Source: Actinomyces sp.
GTDB taxonomy: Bacteria; Actinomycetota; Actinomycetes; Actinomycetales; Actinomycetaceae
DNA: 22,221 nt
Direction: 5' to 3'
Assembly: GCA_018375675.1 (NCBI GenBank)
Contig: JAHACW010000038.1
Location: 1-22,221, forward strand
The notes under the pieces: generated by a model
Databases searched by the model: none
Seen by the model: only the letters and a program-made list of their open reading frames with translations
Told to the model about the DNA's origin: nothing
Part shown: in pieces, positions 14,919 through 22,221 of the stretch
How positions within the stretch are numbered: the first letter of the stretch is position 1
How the letters are laid out: each line of letters starts with the position of its first letter
Made by a program: the position numbers and the translations under genes

Positions 14919-14948
14919 AGTGTAATGCACCGGCGCTAACCGTCGGTT
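14919..14948 (-). promoter_or_regulatory. Candidate promoter for EccD-like/RDD-FHA operon
   Basis: The minus strand carries TACACT (14924-14919) as a -10 box, with a weak AACCGA -35 at 14948-14943 (18-base spacer). The sequence TACACTGGG is identical to the one in the divergent eccC promoter region. The -35 overlaps the palindrome at 14937-14949. Confidence 0.35.
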
Positions 14949-14949
14949 A
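14937..14949. promoter_or_regulatory. Candidate operator palindrome TAACCGTCGGTTA
   Basis: Six-base arms TAACCG and CGGTTA are perfectly inverted around one base. The site lies between the two divergent promoters and touches both -35 regions, where a bound regulator could control the EccD-like/RDD-FHA genes and eccC together. The regulator is not known. Confidence 0.4.
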
Positions 14950-14976
14950 AAACTTGAAAGTCCACTCCGCTACACT
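14947..14976 (+). promoter_or_regulatory. Candidate promoter for eccC
   Basis: TTAAAA (14947-14952) and TACACT (14971-14976) are 18 bases apart, about 47 bases before the eccC start. The -10 plus following GGG is the mirror copy of the minus-strand TACACTGGG at 14924-14916. The -35 is weak. Confidence 0.35.
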
Positions 14977-15023
14977 GGGTGCAGTCGCATCGAACACGTA
15001 CGCGCACAGCGCGAGGAGACCTA

Positions 15024-18000
15024 ATGGTTACACGCAAGAAACGGCGAACTGCCGCGGTTCCGGAGCAGCCCTCTGGCACCCTGGCGATCCAGATGCCGCC
15101 GGAGAAGGCCGAGCCCGCATCGATCGGTAACGTCCTCATGATGGTCGTCCCGATGCTCGGTTCGACGGGCGTCATGGTCTTCATGGCCATGCAGAACCCC
15201 GACAATACGCGTTCGATGCTCATGGGCGGCGGCATGCTGGTCGCCATGCTGGGCATGGTCGGCTTCAACATGTACCGCCAGTTCTCCCAGTACCGCACGC
15301 GCGTGAAGACGCAGCGCCGCGAATACCTCTCCTACCTCACTGAGACGCGCGAGTCCGTGCGCAAGGTCGCGAAGAAACAGCGCGCCTACTACAACTGGGT
15401 CTACCCTTCCCCCGACGCCCTCGTGACGCTGGCCGCCAACGGTTCGCGCCTGTGGTCGCGCGAAGGCAACACGTACGACCTACTAACGTTCCGTTACGGC
15501 TCGGGCACCCAGCCCCTCGGCCTCATCTTCGAGCGTCCCCCAATCGACCCGATGACGGAGATGGACGTCGTGTGTCTGTCCGCTATGGACCGATTCATCG
15601 GCGTCCACGACCACACGGACAACGTCGGCAAGTTCCTGTACCTGGGCGACTTTAGCCACATCGAGGTCGTCGGCGACGGCGAAAGCGCCTACGACGAAAT
15701 CCGCGCCATCATGATGCACCTCGCGTGCTTCATCGACCCCTCCAAGCTCAAGATCGCGGTCCTGTGTTCGGCCGATCGACTGGGCGACTGGGAGTGGGTC
15801 AAGTGGATGCCCCAGGCCCGCTCCTCCATCGTGCGCGACGCGGTGGGCCCGGGCCGCATGATCTCGACGGACCCGCGCGAGCTCGCCGAGATGATCGGCC
15901 CCGACGTCGCGATGCGCGGCGCGTACCGCCCGGGCGATGACATGCCCGAGTGGCCCCACCTCCTCCTCGTGTTGGACGGGGCCGAGTTCCCGTCCAACTC
16001 CCCCTTCGGTTCGGCGGTGGGCGTGCGCGGCGTGACGATCATGTCCCGCGCCCGCGAGTGGACGCCCATGAAGTCGCACACCGCGCTGCGCCTCGTCATC
16101 CACCCCAACCCTGATCACAAGGGCGCGGACGTGGTCGACGTAGTCACCATGGACTCCCTGCCCGAGCAGGCGTTCGCCGACCGCCTCACCGCCGTGCAGG
16201 CCGAGGCCGTGGCCCGCCGCATGACGCCCTTCGCCACCCAGCAGAACCTGGAAGAGGCGGAGACGCCCGTGGGCCGTTCGGACGAGGCCCGCCAGATGGA
16301 CCTCATGGAGCTCGTCGGGATCGGCGACATCCGAGACTTCGACCCGGAGAAGCAGTGGCGACGTCGCGAGGGTCGCGAACGCCTCGCCGCGCCCTTCGCC
16401 GTCACGCCCGAGGGCCGCCCCGTGGTCCTGGACATTAAGGAATCCGCCCAGCAGGGTATGGGTCCGCACGGCCTGCTCATCGGCGCAACCGGTTCGGGTA
16501 AGTCCGAGGTGTTGCGTACCCTCGTGCTCGCCCTGGCGCTCACCCACTCTCCGGAGCAGCTGAACCTGGTTCTCGTCGACTTCAAGGGTGGCGCGACCTT
16601 CGCCGGCATGTCGGATCTGCCACACGTGTCGGCCATGATCTCGAACCTGGAGTCGGAGCTCTCCCTCGTCGACCGTATGCAGGACGCCCTGCAGGGCGAG
16701 ATGGTGCGCCGCCAGGAGGTTCTGCGTCAGGCGGGCAACTACGCGAACGTGTCCGACTACGAGGCGGATCGCCTCGCGGGCAAGCACGAGTTCCCCCCGC
16801 TGCCGGCCCTGTTCATCGTCCTGGACGAGTTCACGGAAATGCTGATGGCCAAGCCGGAGTTCGGCGAGGTCTTCATCATGATCGGTCGTCTGGGTCGTTC
16901 GCTGTCGGTGCACCTGCTGCTCGCCTCGCAGAAGATGGACCTGGGTAAGGCGCGCGGCCTGGAGTCGCACCTGTCGTACCGCATTGCCCTGAAGACCTTC
17001 ACGGAGAACGACTCTCGTGAGGTCCTGGGTATTCCCGACGCCGCGAAGCTGCCCCCGCTGCCCGGTTCGGGCTTCCTGAAGGCGGGCGGCGACGGCCTCG
17101 TTCGTTTCCGCGCGTCCTACGTGGCCGCTCCCCCGCCGGCGCGTACGCTCGCGTCGATTTCCGAGGGCTCGACGGCCGGCGCTCCGACCGCGCCAATCGA
17201 GATCCTGCCGTTCACGGTCGCTCCCGTCATCACGCGCGAGGACCTGGGCGAGGAGGAAGAGGTCGACCAGAACCAGGAAGTCGTTCTGGCCGGCGACGAG
17301 GTCTGGGCGGACATGTCCGAGATGGACATCGCCGTGGCGAAGATGAAGGGCAAGGGTTACCCGGCGCACCAGGTGTGGCTGCCGCCGCTGGAGGTCCCGG
17401 ATACCTTCGCAACCCTCATGCCCGACCTGCGCCCGGACCCGGAGCTCGGCTTCGTCTCGCGCGCGTGGCGCGAGTCCGGCACCCTGCGCGTGCCCCTGGG
17501 CACGGTCGACCTGCCGCTCGAGCAGCGTCGCGAGACCCTCGTCCTCGACCTGTCGGGCGCGGGCGGTAACTTCGCGCTGGTCGGCGGCCCGCAGACGGGT
17601 AAGTCGACGGCGCTGCGCACGATCGTCCAGTCCCTGTCGCTGACCTACACGCCCCAGGAAGTCCAGTTCTACGTCATGGACTTCGGCGGCGGTACGTTCG
17701 CCGGCTTCGCGGGCGCCCCGCACGTGGCGGGCATCGCGACGCGCGACACCGAGGAGGTGCGCACGCGTATGATCGCCGAGATCGCGGCGATCATGGACGA
17801 CCGCGAGCGTTACTTCCGCGCGCACGGCATCGACTCGATGGACACCTACCGTCGCGGCCGCCTGGAAGGACGCTACGACGACGGCTACGGCGACGTGTTC
17901 CTGGTCATCGACGGCTGGGGCGCGTTGCGCTCCGAGTTCGACGGCCTGGACCGCACGGTGACGACGATGATGAGCCGAGGCTTGTCGCTGGGCGTGCACC

Positions 18001-19070
18001 TCATCGTGTCGGCCGCCCGCTGGATGGACATCCGTTCGGAGGCGCAGGACATCTTCGGTTCGCGCCTGGAGCTGCACACGGCGAACCCGAAGGAATCGAT
18101 CGTCAACCGTGAGGGCGCCGCCCGTATTCCGAAGGGCCGCCCGGGTCGAGGCATCGACATGGTGGGCCACGAGATGATGATCGGCCTGCCGCGCGCCGAC
18201 GATGATCCGGATCCGTCGACCGTGTCGCAGGGCGTTGCGCGCACGGTGGCGAAGATCCGCGAGTCGCTGGTTCACGGCGAGGGACCGAAGCTGCGCCTGC
18301 TGCCCGAGAATGTCACGGTCCCCGAGATCCTCGCGCAGGTGCCGGATCCGCAGGTCCTGCCGCGCGGCGGTGGCGACATGATCCTGGGTGTGGAGGAGTC
18401 TCGCCTCGGACCGCTCCTGTTCAACACGCGCTCGGAGTCGCACCTGTACCTGTTCGGCGACGGCAAGACCGGCAAGACGACGTTCCTGCGTTCGATCATT
18501 TCCGAGGTCATGCGCCTGTACACGCCGGGCGAGGCGAAGATCCTCACGATCGACATGCGCCGCACGCTCATGGGCGCGGTTCCGGAGGACTACCAGCTGC
18601 GCTACCTGACGAACCACGCCGAGGCCATGAAGCAGATGCGCGATCTCGCAGGCTTCCTGCGCACGCGCCTGCCGGGTTCGGATGTCACTCCCGAGCAGAT
18701 TCGCGACCGCAGCTGGTGGTCGGGCCCCGAGGTGTGGATCCTGGTCGACGACTACGACCTGGTCACGACGACGTCGGGCAACCCGCTCATGGAGCTGATC
18801 GACCTGCTGCCGCAGGCGGCCGACATCGGCCTGCACGTGATCATCACCCGCCGTATGGGTGGCGCGTCGCGTGCGGCCTACGAGAAGGTCCTGCAGATGA
18901 TGAACGACCTGGCGGTCACCGGCATCCTCCTGTCCGGCAATCCCAGCGAGGGCGCGATCATCAACGGTGTCAAGCCCAAGCGCGCCGTTCCGGGCCGCGC
19001 GCAGGTCGTCCACCGTGAGCTCGGCGTGGTCGCCGCCCAGCTGGCAAACACCCCACCCACATCAATCTGA
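15024..19070 (+). CDS. eccC: Type VII secretion motor ATPase EccC (FtsK/SpoIIIE family)
   Basis: This 1348-residue motor protein has two membrane helices (about 34-56 and 65-84) and three FtsK/SpoIIIE ATPase domains. Walker A motifs are GATGSGKS (487-494), GGPQTGKS (854-861) and GDGKTGKT (1145-1152). Walker B is complete in domain 1 (VLDE, Asp601-Glu602). It lacks the catalytic Glu in domain 2 (VIDG, 963-964) and reads Asp-Asp in domain 3 (1242-1243). This agrees with the known pattern in which only the first domain is the main active ATPase. EccC recognises substrate pairs through its C-terminal domains and powers export. The start is ATG at 15024, seven bases after GAGGAG. Codon use is extremely GC-biased at the third position, suggesting high expression. 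Confidence 0.97.
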   Translation: MVTRKKRRTAAVPEQPSGTLAIQMPPEKAEPASIGNVLMMVVPMLGSTGVMVFMAMQNPDNTRSMLMGGGMLVAMLGMVGFNMYRQFSQYRTRVKTQRREYLSYLTETRESVRKVAKKQRAYYNWVYPSPDALVTLAANGSRLWSREGNTYDLLTFRYGSGTQPLGLIFERPPIDPMTEMDVVCLSAMDRFIGVHDHTDNVGKFLYLGDFSHIEVVGDGESAYDEIRAIMMHLACFIDPSKLKIAVLCSADRLGDWEWVKWMPQARSSIVRDAVGPGRMISTDPRELAEMIGPDVAMRGAYRPGDDMPEWPHLLLVLDGAEFPSNSPFGSAVGVRGVTIMSRAREWTPMKSHTALRLVIHPNPDHKGADVVDVVTMDSLPEQAFADRLTAVQAEAVARRMTPFATQQNLEEAETPVGRSDEARQMDLMELVGIGDIRDFDPEKQWRRREGRERLAAPFAVTPEGRPVVLDIKESAQQGMGPHGLLIGATGSGKSEVLRTLVLALALTHSPEQLNLVLVDFKGGATFAGMSDLPHVSAMISNLESELSLVDRMQDALQGEMVRRQEVLRQAGNYANVSDYEADRLAGKHEFPPLPALFIVLDEFTEMLMAKPEFGEVFIMIGRLGRSLSVHLLLASQKMDLGKARGLESHLSYRIALKTFTENDSREVLGIPDAAKLPPLPGSGFLKAGGDGLVRFRASYVAAPPPARTLASISEGSTAGAPTAPIEILPFTVAPVITREDLGEEEEVDQNQEVVLAGDEVWADMSEMDIAVAKMKGKGYPAHQVWLPPLEVPDTFATLMPDLRPDPELGFVSRAWRESGTLRVPLGTVDLPLEQRRETLVLDLSGAGGNFALVGGPQTGKSTALRTIVQSLSLTYTPQEVQFYVMDFGGGTFAGFAGAPHVAGIATRDTEEVRTRMIAEIAAIMDDRERYFRAHGIDSMDTYRRGRLEGRYDDGYGDVFLVIDGWGALRSEFDGLDRTVTTMMSRGLSLGVHLIVSAARWMDIRSEAQDIFGSRLELHTANPKESIVNREGAARIPKGRPGRGIDMVGHEMMIGLPRADDDPDPSTVSQGVARTVAKIRESLVHGEGPKLRLLPENVTVPEILAQVPDPQVLPRGGGDMILGVEESRLGPLLFNTRSESHLYLFGDGKTGKTTFLRSIISEVMRLYTPGEAKILTIDMRRTLMGAVPEDYQLRYLTNHAEAMKQMRDLAGFLRTRLPGSDVTPEQIRDRSWWSGPEVWILVDDYDLVTTTSGNPLMELIDLLPQAADIGLHVIITRRMGGASRAAYEKVLQMMNDLAVTGILLSGNPSEGAIINGVKPKRAVPGRAQVVHRELGVVAAQLANTPPTSI

Positions 19071-19077
19071 CCGTTTG

Positions 19078-19108
19078 TTGACACGACGACCCGTTCGTCG
19101 CATATGAT
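19078..19108 (+). promoter_or_regulatory. Strong sigma-70 type promoter before the lipoprotein gene
   Basis: A perfect TTGACA (19078-19083) is followed 19 bases later by TATGAT (19103-19108). It starts eight bases after the eccC stop and gives a short leader with AGGAG (19125-19129) before the ATG at 19136. It is the best promoter match in the window. The lipoprotein and downstream genes can therefore be expressed apart from eccC. Confidence 0.65.
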
Positions 19109-19135
19109 TGACCAGTCTGAAAGTAGGAGAAAAAT

Positions 19136-19678
19136 ATGTCCTCTCTCGTGTCCCGTCGCGCATGTGCGGCCACCTCGTCCCTGCTGCTCGCTGCCGTCGC
19201 GCTGTCGGGTTGCTCCCCCTTCGGTGGAGGTGGCTCTCAGTCCACCGATATCAGCAAGCTGCCCAACATTCCTCAGGGGCAGAAGCAGCAGCTGGTGCAG
19301 CAGATGCAGTCCGCGTCGGGCGACCAGAAGAAGCAGATCGCTGAGAAGGCCGTCGCTTTGAACAACATGGTTGGCGCGCAGCTGGTGGCTGAGGCCCCCG
19401 TGTCGATCTCCCAGCAGATGTTCAAGCTTGATCCCAAGGGTCAGACCGTAGTCAACAAGAACGACTTGGTCTACCAGATGATGTCGGCGACTGATTTCTG
19501 GCGACTGGGCAATGACACCTACGACCTGTGCGTGGAGCAGAACTGCGAGTACTACTCGTCCTGGACCGTGGACGTGGAGGGCTCCGGCTCTGACCTGACC
19601 TACGTGTGGACCCTGAAGATCGAGGGCTCCGACCAGCCCGACCAGCCGCTGGTCCGCCGCTTCAAGGTCGCCAAGTAA
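19136..19678 (+). CDS. Secreted lipoprotein of unknown function
   Basis: This 180-residue protein has a lipoprotein signal: basic start, hydrophobic core and the lipobox LSGC, with Cys26 as the lipid-bearing residue. A Gly-rich spacer follows, then a Gln-rich helical region (45-80) and a C-terminal beta-like domain with C132 and C137 (LCVEQNC), which could form a disulfide. I recognise no family. It should be anchored to the outer face of the membrane, where EccB and the mycosin act, so an accessory role in secretion is possible. It has its own strong promoter and a clear AGGAG site. Confidence 0.85.
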   Translation: MSSLVSRRACAATSSLLLAAVALSGCSPFGGGGSQSTDISKLPNIPQGQKQQLVQQMQSASGDQKKQIAEKAVALNNMVGAQLVAEAPVSISQQMFKLDPKGQTVVNKNDLVYQMMSATDFWRLGNDTYDLCVEQNCEYYSSWTVDVEGSGSDLTYVWTLKIEGSDQPDQPLVRRFKVAK

Positions 19679-19733
19679 GCAACCGGGCGCATCGGCGCTC
19701 TCTTTATCTTCCATCGATTATTAGGAGCCAACA

Positions 19734-20267
19734 ATGACCGGAAACCCTGACGTCGGATATGACAACGACCAGCAGACAGCTGCTGCGCCGAGTGTGACCG
19801 AAAGCTGGGACGCGGTGACGGATTCCCGACAGCGCACCTCGTCCCTTGGAGCCGCGCAAACCTCTGCGTTCTGGGGACACGAAACCGGGCCGTCAACGCT
19901 GAAGGACCGATCGGCTGAAATGTTCGATGCCGTTTCTAAGCTGCTCAATCGCGAAAGCGAAAGTCTCAAGAAATTCGAGGCTAAGATGCACCAGGCGATG
20001 ACTCGCTTTACGGGTGCAGAATACGACAACAAGCTGGAGTTCTTGGAGGCGCAGGCCGACGAGCGGATGCAATCCATCCGTGAGGACACCGCAAACTCTG
20101 AAATCGATGCCCTACTTCACAGAATTGGCCTGTCTGTTGAAGACCTGGTCCCGCGGCAACGCATAAGTGAGGCATCAACTTTGAAGACCTCGGCTACATC
20201 CAGCGGCGACGCAGGCAGCGCATCCACATCGGGTCCTGTCGCGCAGCCTGGGCAGAAAACAGTCTGA
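19734..20267 (+). CDS. Unrecognised helical protein in the type VII locus
   Basis: This is a 177-residue protein without signal peptide or membrane helix. Residues 1-50 are polar and probably disordered. Residues about 55-140 are long charged helices that could form a coiled coil (LNRESESLKKFEAKMHQAM and following). The end is Ser/Thr/Ala-rich. It uses many GAA, AAG/AAA and T-ending codons, clearly less GC-biased than eccC, which may mean lower expression or a different history. AGGAG precedes the ATG by seven bases. A gap of 55 bases before and 32 after places it in an operon with the lipoprotein and the Gly-rich protein. It could be a substrate or a partner of the next gene product; neither is shown. 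Confidence 0.75.
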   Translation: MTGNPDVGYDNDQQTAAAPSVTESWDAVTDSRQRTSSLGAAQTSAFWGHETGPSTLKDRSAEMFDAVSKLLNRESESLKKFEAKMHQAMTRFTGAEYDNKLEFLEAQADERMQSIREDTANSEIDALLHRIGLSVEDLVPRQRISEASTLKTSATSSGDAGSASTSGPVAQPGQKTV

Positions 20268-20299
20268 CTGAACACATAACTTATCGAAGGGAGTTTTTC

Positions 20300-21946
20300 A
20301 TGGTTTCGTCTCCGAATTATGAGCGCCTCAAGACGTTTATGGAGGCTGCCCGCGCCAACAAGAGCCTGGACGCATGGGACAAGGACCACGAAAAGGCCTT
20401 GAAAGGCTTCGACGAGGCCATCGAACGTCTGCACGCCTACCGAGATAGCCACGGTTTCACGGGAGCAACCGGTACCGCCATGGACCGGTGGGTGGACGCC
20501 TCAGTCCATCGTATCTCTACGTACAAGGAGGCTTACGAGCGCGGCTACGGCAAGTACAGCCGGGGTCGCGGCGTCATGGCGACTGCCCTGGCCGAAGGCG
20601 AGAAGCTTTCCGCAGACCTCATCGACGCAGACACCGCGGCGATGCGCGACGACCTGCTGGTTTCGGTTCCCTCAGACAAGCCTGGAACCGGTATTCGTTT
20701 TATGGGCAAGCTCTACACAACCGGAGCTGCCTACGTGGCGGCTGTCGAAGAGCAGGCAAACGCTCAGCGTGAGGCTGCTGCCGCGCGCATCCTCACGATG
20801 CTGAACTCCAGAACCAAGAGCATCGGTGACTCCATGCGCGAAACTGCAGGCGTTATTGAGCCTGACAAGGACTTGGAAGAGTTCGAAGAAGAGGAGCGCC
20901 GAAAGAGGCAAGGCGGCGGTGGCGGCGGTGGCGGCACCGGTGGCACCGGTGGCGGCGGTGGCGGCACTGGCGGCGGCAGCGCCGGTGGTGGCAGCGACTG
21001 GGGCTACGGCAAGGAGGATGACTTTGGCCGCGCGGGAGATCGCAGCTCCACGTCCAGCAACTACCCCGGCGGTTTCGACCAGCCATGGTGGAGCGAAGCC
21101 GATGCGGCTGCAGCCCGTAACCGTGTCGTTGCCTCCGGTGCGGTGGAAACCCGTGAACTCCCCTACGGTGAGCTTGGCTCACGCACGAACCCGATCACGG
21201 ATCCCCAGGACCTCATGAGCAGGGATCTGTTGCACACACGCGTCAACGGCACCACCTACCGCAACGGTGTTATCGGTGGCCATACCCCGGCACCGCCGGC
21301 AGACGTGGATCACCCGCTGTGGCGCCTCAACGGCGGCGCGGCTTCCGACTCCGCCACGACAGGCCGTCTCGGCGGCGCTGGCGTCCTTGGCGCGGGCGCG
21401 CTCGGCCTGCGCGGCGCAGCTCGCATGGGTTCTGGCTTCGGTGGCACCGGCGCAGGTGGCCTCGGCGGTTCTTCGAACAGCCTGGGCGTAGCCGGCATGC
21501 GTGGCATTACTGGTACGACCAACGGCCTGGGTGGCGCGAGCACGGCCGGTCTGAAGGTCGGTTCCTACTCCGGATCCGGCTTTGGCTCCTACACTCCCCC
21601 TGCCGGCGCGAATGGCATGGCCGGGTCCGGTGCGGGCGCTTCTGGCGCTTCCGGTGCCACTGGTACGTCGGGCGCGAACGGCGGCGCTTCGGGCGCAGCC
21701 GGTGCGGCTGGCAAGGGCGGTGCCGGCTCCGGCGGCTTCATGGGTGCCGGAGCGGGTGCCGGTGCTGGAGCTGGCAAGGAAGACAAGAAGGGCCGCAAGC
21801 GCCAGTACGTCGCCTTTAAGTTCGAGGACGACGAGGACGCGCTGCCCGCAGGTTACGTGAATCCCCTGTCGCAGACCTCCGGCACCGACAAGGACATCAC
21901 ACCTGCCAAGCGTGCGGACGACGGATGGGACCCCCGCCAGTGGTGA
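20300..21946 (+). CDS. Gly-rich EspB/PPE-like protein, putative type VII substrate
   Basis: This is a 548-residue protein without signal peptide. Residues 1-195 are long helices with a turn region GFTGATGTAM (52-61) that resembles the WxG-type turn of PPE/WXG substrates. A charged segment (191-204) leads into a poly-Gly/Thr linker (205-232). Residues 233-345 are polar with a WW pair at 263-264. Residues 352-492 are Gly/Ala-rich, and 493-548 form a distinct charged tail (VAFKFEDDEDALPAGY, ending DGWDPRQW). The layout recalls EspB or PPE proteins, but no clear YxxxD/E signal is seen. GAAGGGAG gives a strong ribosome site. Its stop overlaps the start of the next gene (GTGA), so it is coupled to a subtilisin-like protein. 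Confidence 0.82.
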   Translation: MVSSPNYERLKTFMEAARANKSLDAWDKDHEKALKGFDEAIERLHAYRDSHGFTGATGTAMDRWVDASVHRISTYKEAYERGYGKYSRGRGVMATALAEGEKLSADLIDADTAAMRDDLLVSVPSDKPGTGIRFMGKLYTTGAAYVAAVEEQANAQREAAAARILTMLNSRTKSIGDSMRETAGVIEPDKDLEEFEEEERRKRQGGGGGGGGTGGTGGGGGGTGGGSAGGGSDWGYGKEDDFGRAGDRSSTSSNYPGGFDQPWWSEADAAAARNRVVASGAVETRELPYGELGSRTNPITDPQDLMSRDLLHTRVNGTTYRNGVIGGHTPAPPADVDHPLWRLNGGAASDSATTGRLGGAGVLGAGALGLRGAARMGSGFGGTGAGGLGGSSNSLGVAGMRGITGTTNGLGGASTAGLKVGSYSGSGFGSYTPPAGANGMAGSGAGASGASGATGTSGANGGASGAAGAAGKGGAGSGGFMGAGAGAGAGAGKEDKKGRKRQYVAFKFEDDEDALPAGYVNPLSQTSGTDKDITPAKRADDGWDPRQW

Positions 21947-22221
21947 GCATTCGTTCCAACGCCGTGCCCCGTTCTCCCTTCGCTTTTGTGGGGAGGGCGG
22001 GGCGCGTCGCGCGTGCCCTGACCACCGCGGTCTCCGCTCTGGCTCTGGCGGTTGGTGCCCTGACGGTGGTGCCCGCCCCGGCTCAGGCCGACGATGCGGC
22101 CCCCACCCAGGAGTACTTCTCTTACTACCACCTTGACTCCGCACGTGCGAAGGGGTACACGGGTAAGGGTGTGACTATTGCTCTTATTGGCAGCCCGGTT
22201 GATACCAGCAATGCTGCTCTT
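21943..22221 (+). CDS. Secreted subtilisin-like protein, catalytic Asp replaced by Gly (partial)
   Basis: The 5' 93 codons are present and the gene runs off the window. GTG at 21943 overlaps the previous stop (GTGA). Residues 1-49 are a Sec signal peptide ending APAQA. The mature start (EYFSYYHLDSARAKGYTGKGV) aligns clearly with the three anchorless proteases (for example YYSRYNLEALHAQGYTGEG). At the catalytic Asp, where they read AVIDG or AVLDG, this gene reads ALIGS (Gly83, bases 22189-22191). If the rest follows the family, it would be a pseudoprotease; the His and Ser positions lie outside the window. A sequence error at this codon is possible but the frame is intact. Confidence 0.8.
   Translation, partial: MSIRSNAVPRSPFAFVGRAGRVARALTTAVSALALAVGALTVVPAPAQADDAAPTQEYFSYYHLDSARAKGYTGKGVTIALIGSPVDTSNAAL

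Noticed and set aside
15483..19013. Very long open frame (1176 codons) antisense to eccC
   Set aside because: It mirrors the strong third-position GC bias of eccC, which removes stop codons on the other strand. It has an Arg/His/Asp-rich, non-protein-like composition and no ribosome site.

Overview
The window is one large actinobacterial type VII (ESX-like) secretion locus. The GC-rich codon use, the EccB/EccC/EccD/mycosin set without a visible EccE or EccA, and the small WXG100 pair suggest a high-GC Gram-positive bacterium. An oral-type Actinomyces/Schaalia relative is my best guess, from general knowledge only.

Layout. (1) Positions 1-148 hold the 3' end of an upstream plus-strand gene and a hairpin. 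(2) Positions 149-10867 form a nine-gene minus-strand operon, read from right to left: eccD, eccB, a membrane-anchored mycosin (mycP), three tandem secreted subtilisin-like proteases without a membrane anchor, a YbaB/EspL-like protein, an EspC-like protein with a long repeat tail, and a large WXG-like putative substrate. (3) Divergent from it, 11063-11672 encode two WXG100 proteins (ESAT-6/CFP-10 type). (4) Positions 11673-12012 are a convergent intergenic region with two hairpin terminators. (5) Positions 12013-14885 (minus) encode a second EccD-like channel protein followed by an RDD-FHA membrane protein. (6) Divergent from that, 15024-22221 (plus) encode the motor ATPase eccC, a lipoprotein behind its own consensus promoter, an unrecognised helical protein, a glycine-rich EspB/PPE-like putative substrate, and the start of another subtilisin-like protein whose catalytic Asp position reads Gly.

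How it fits together. EccC, EccB and the two EccD proteins would form the inner-membrane machine, and the MycP-type protease would sit at its outer face. The WXG100 pair and the larger helical, Gly-rich and repeat proteins look like substrates. The YbaB-like protein is a candidate substrate chaperone, and the FHA protein could bring phospho-threonine signalling to the machine. The unusual parts are the expansion to five subtilases, the C-terminal module shared by three of them, the putative pseudoprotease coupled to a putative substrate, the two distinct EccD proteins, and a 15-residue/45-residue tandem repeat in the EspC-like protein.
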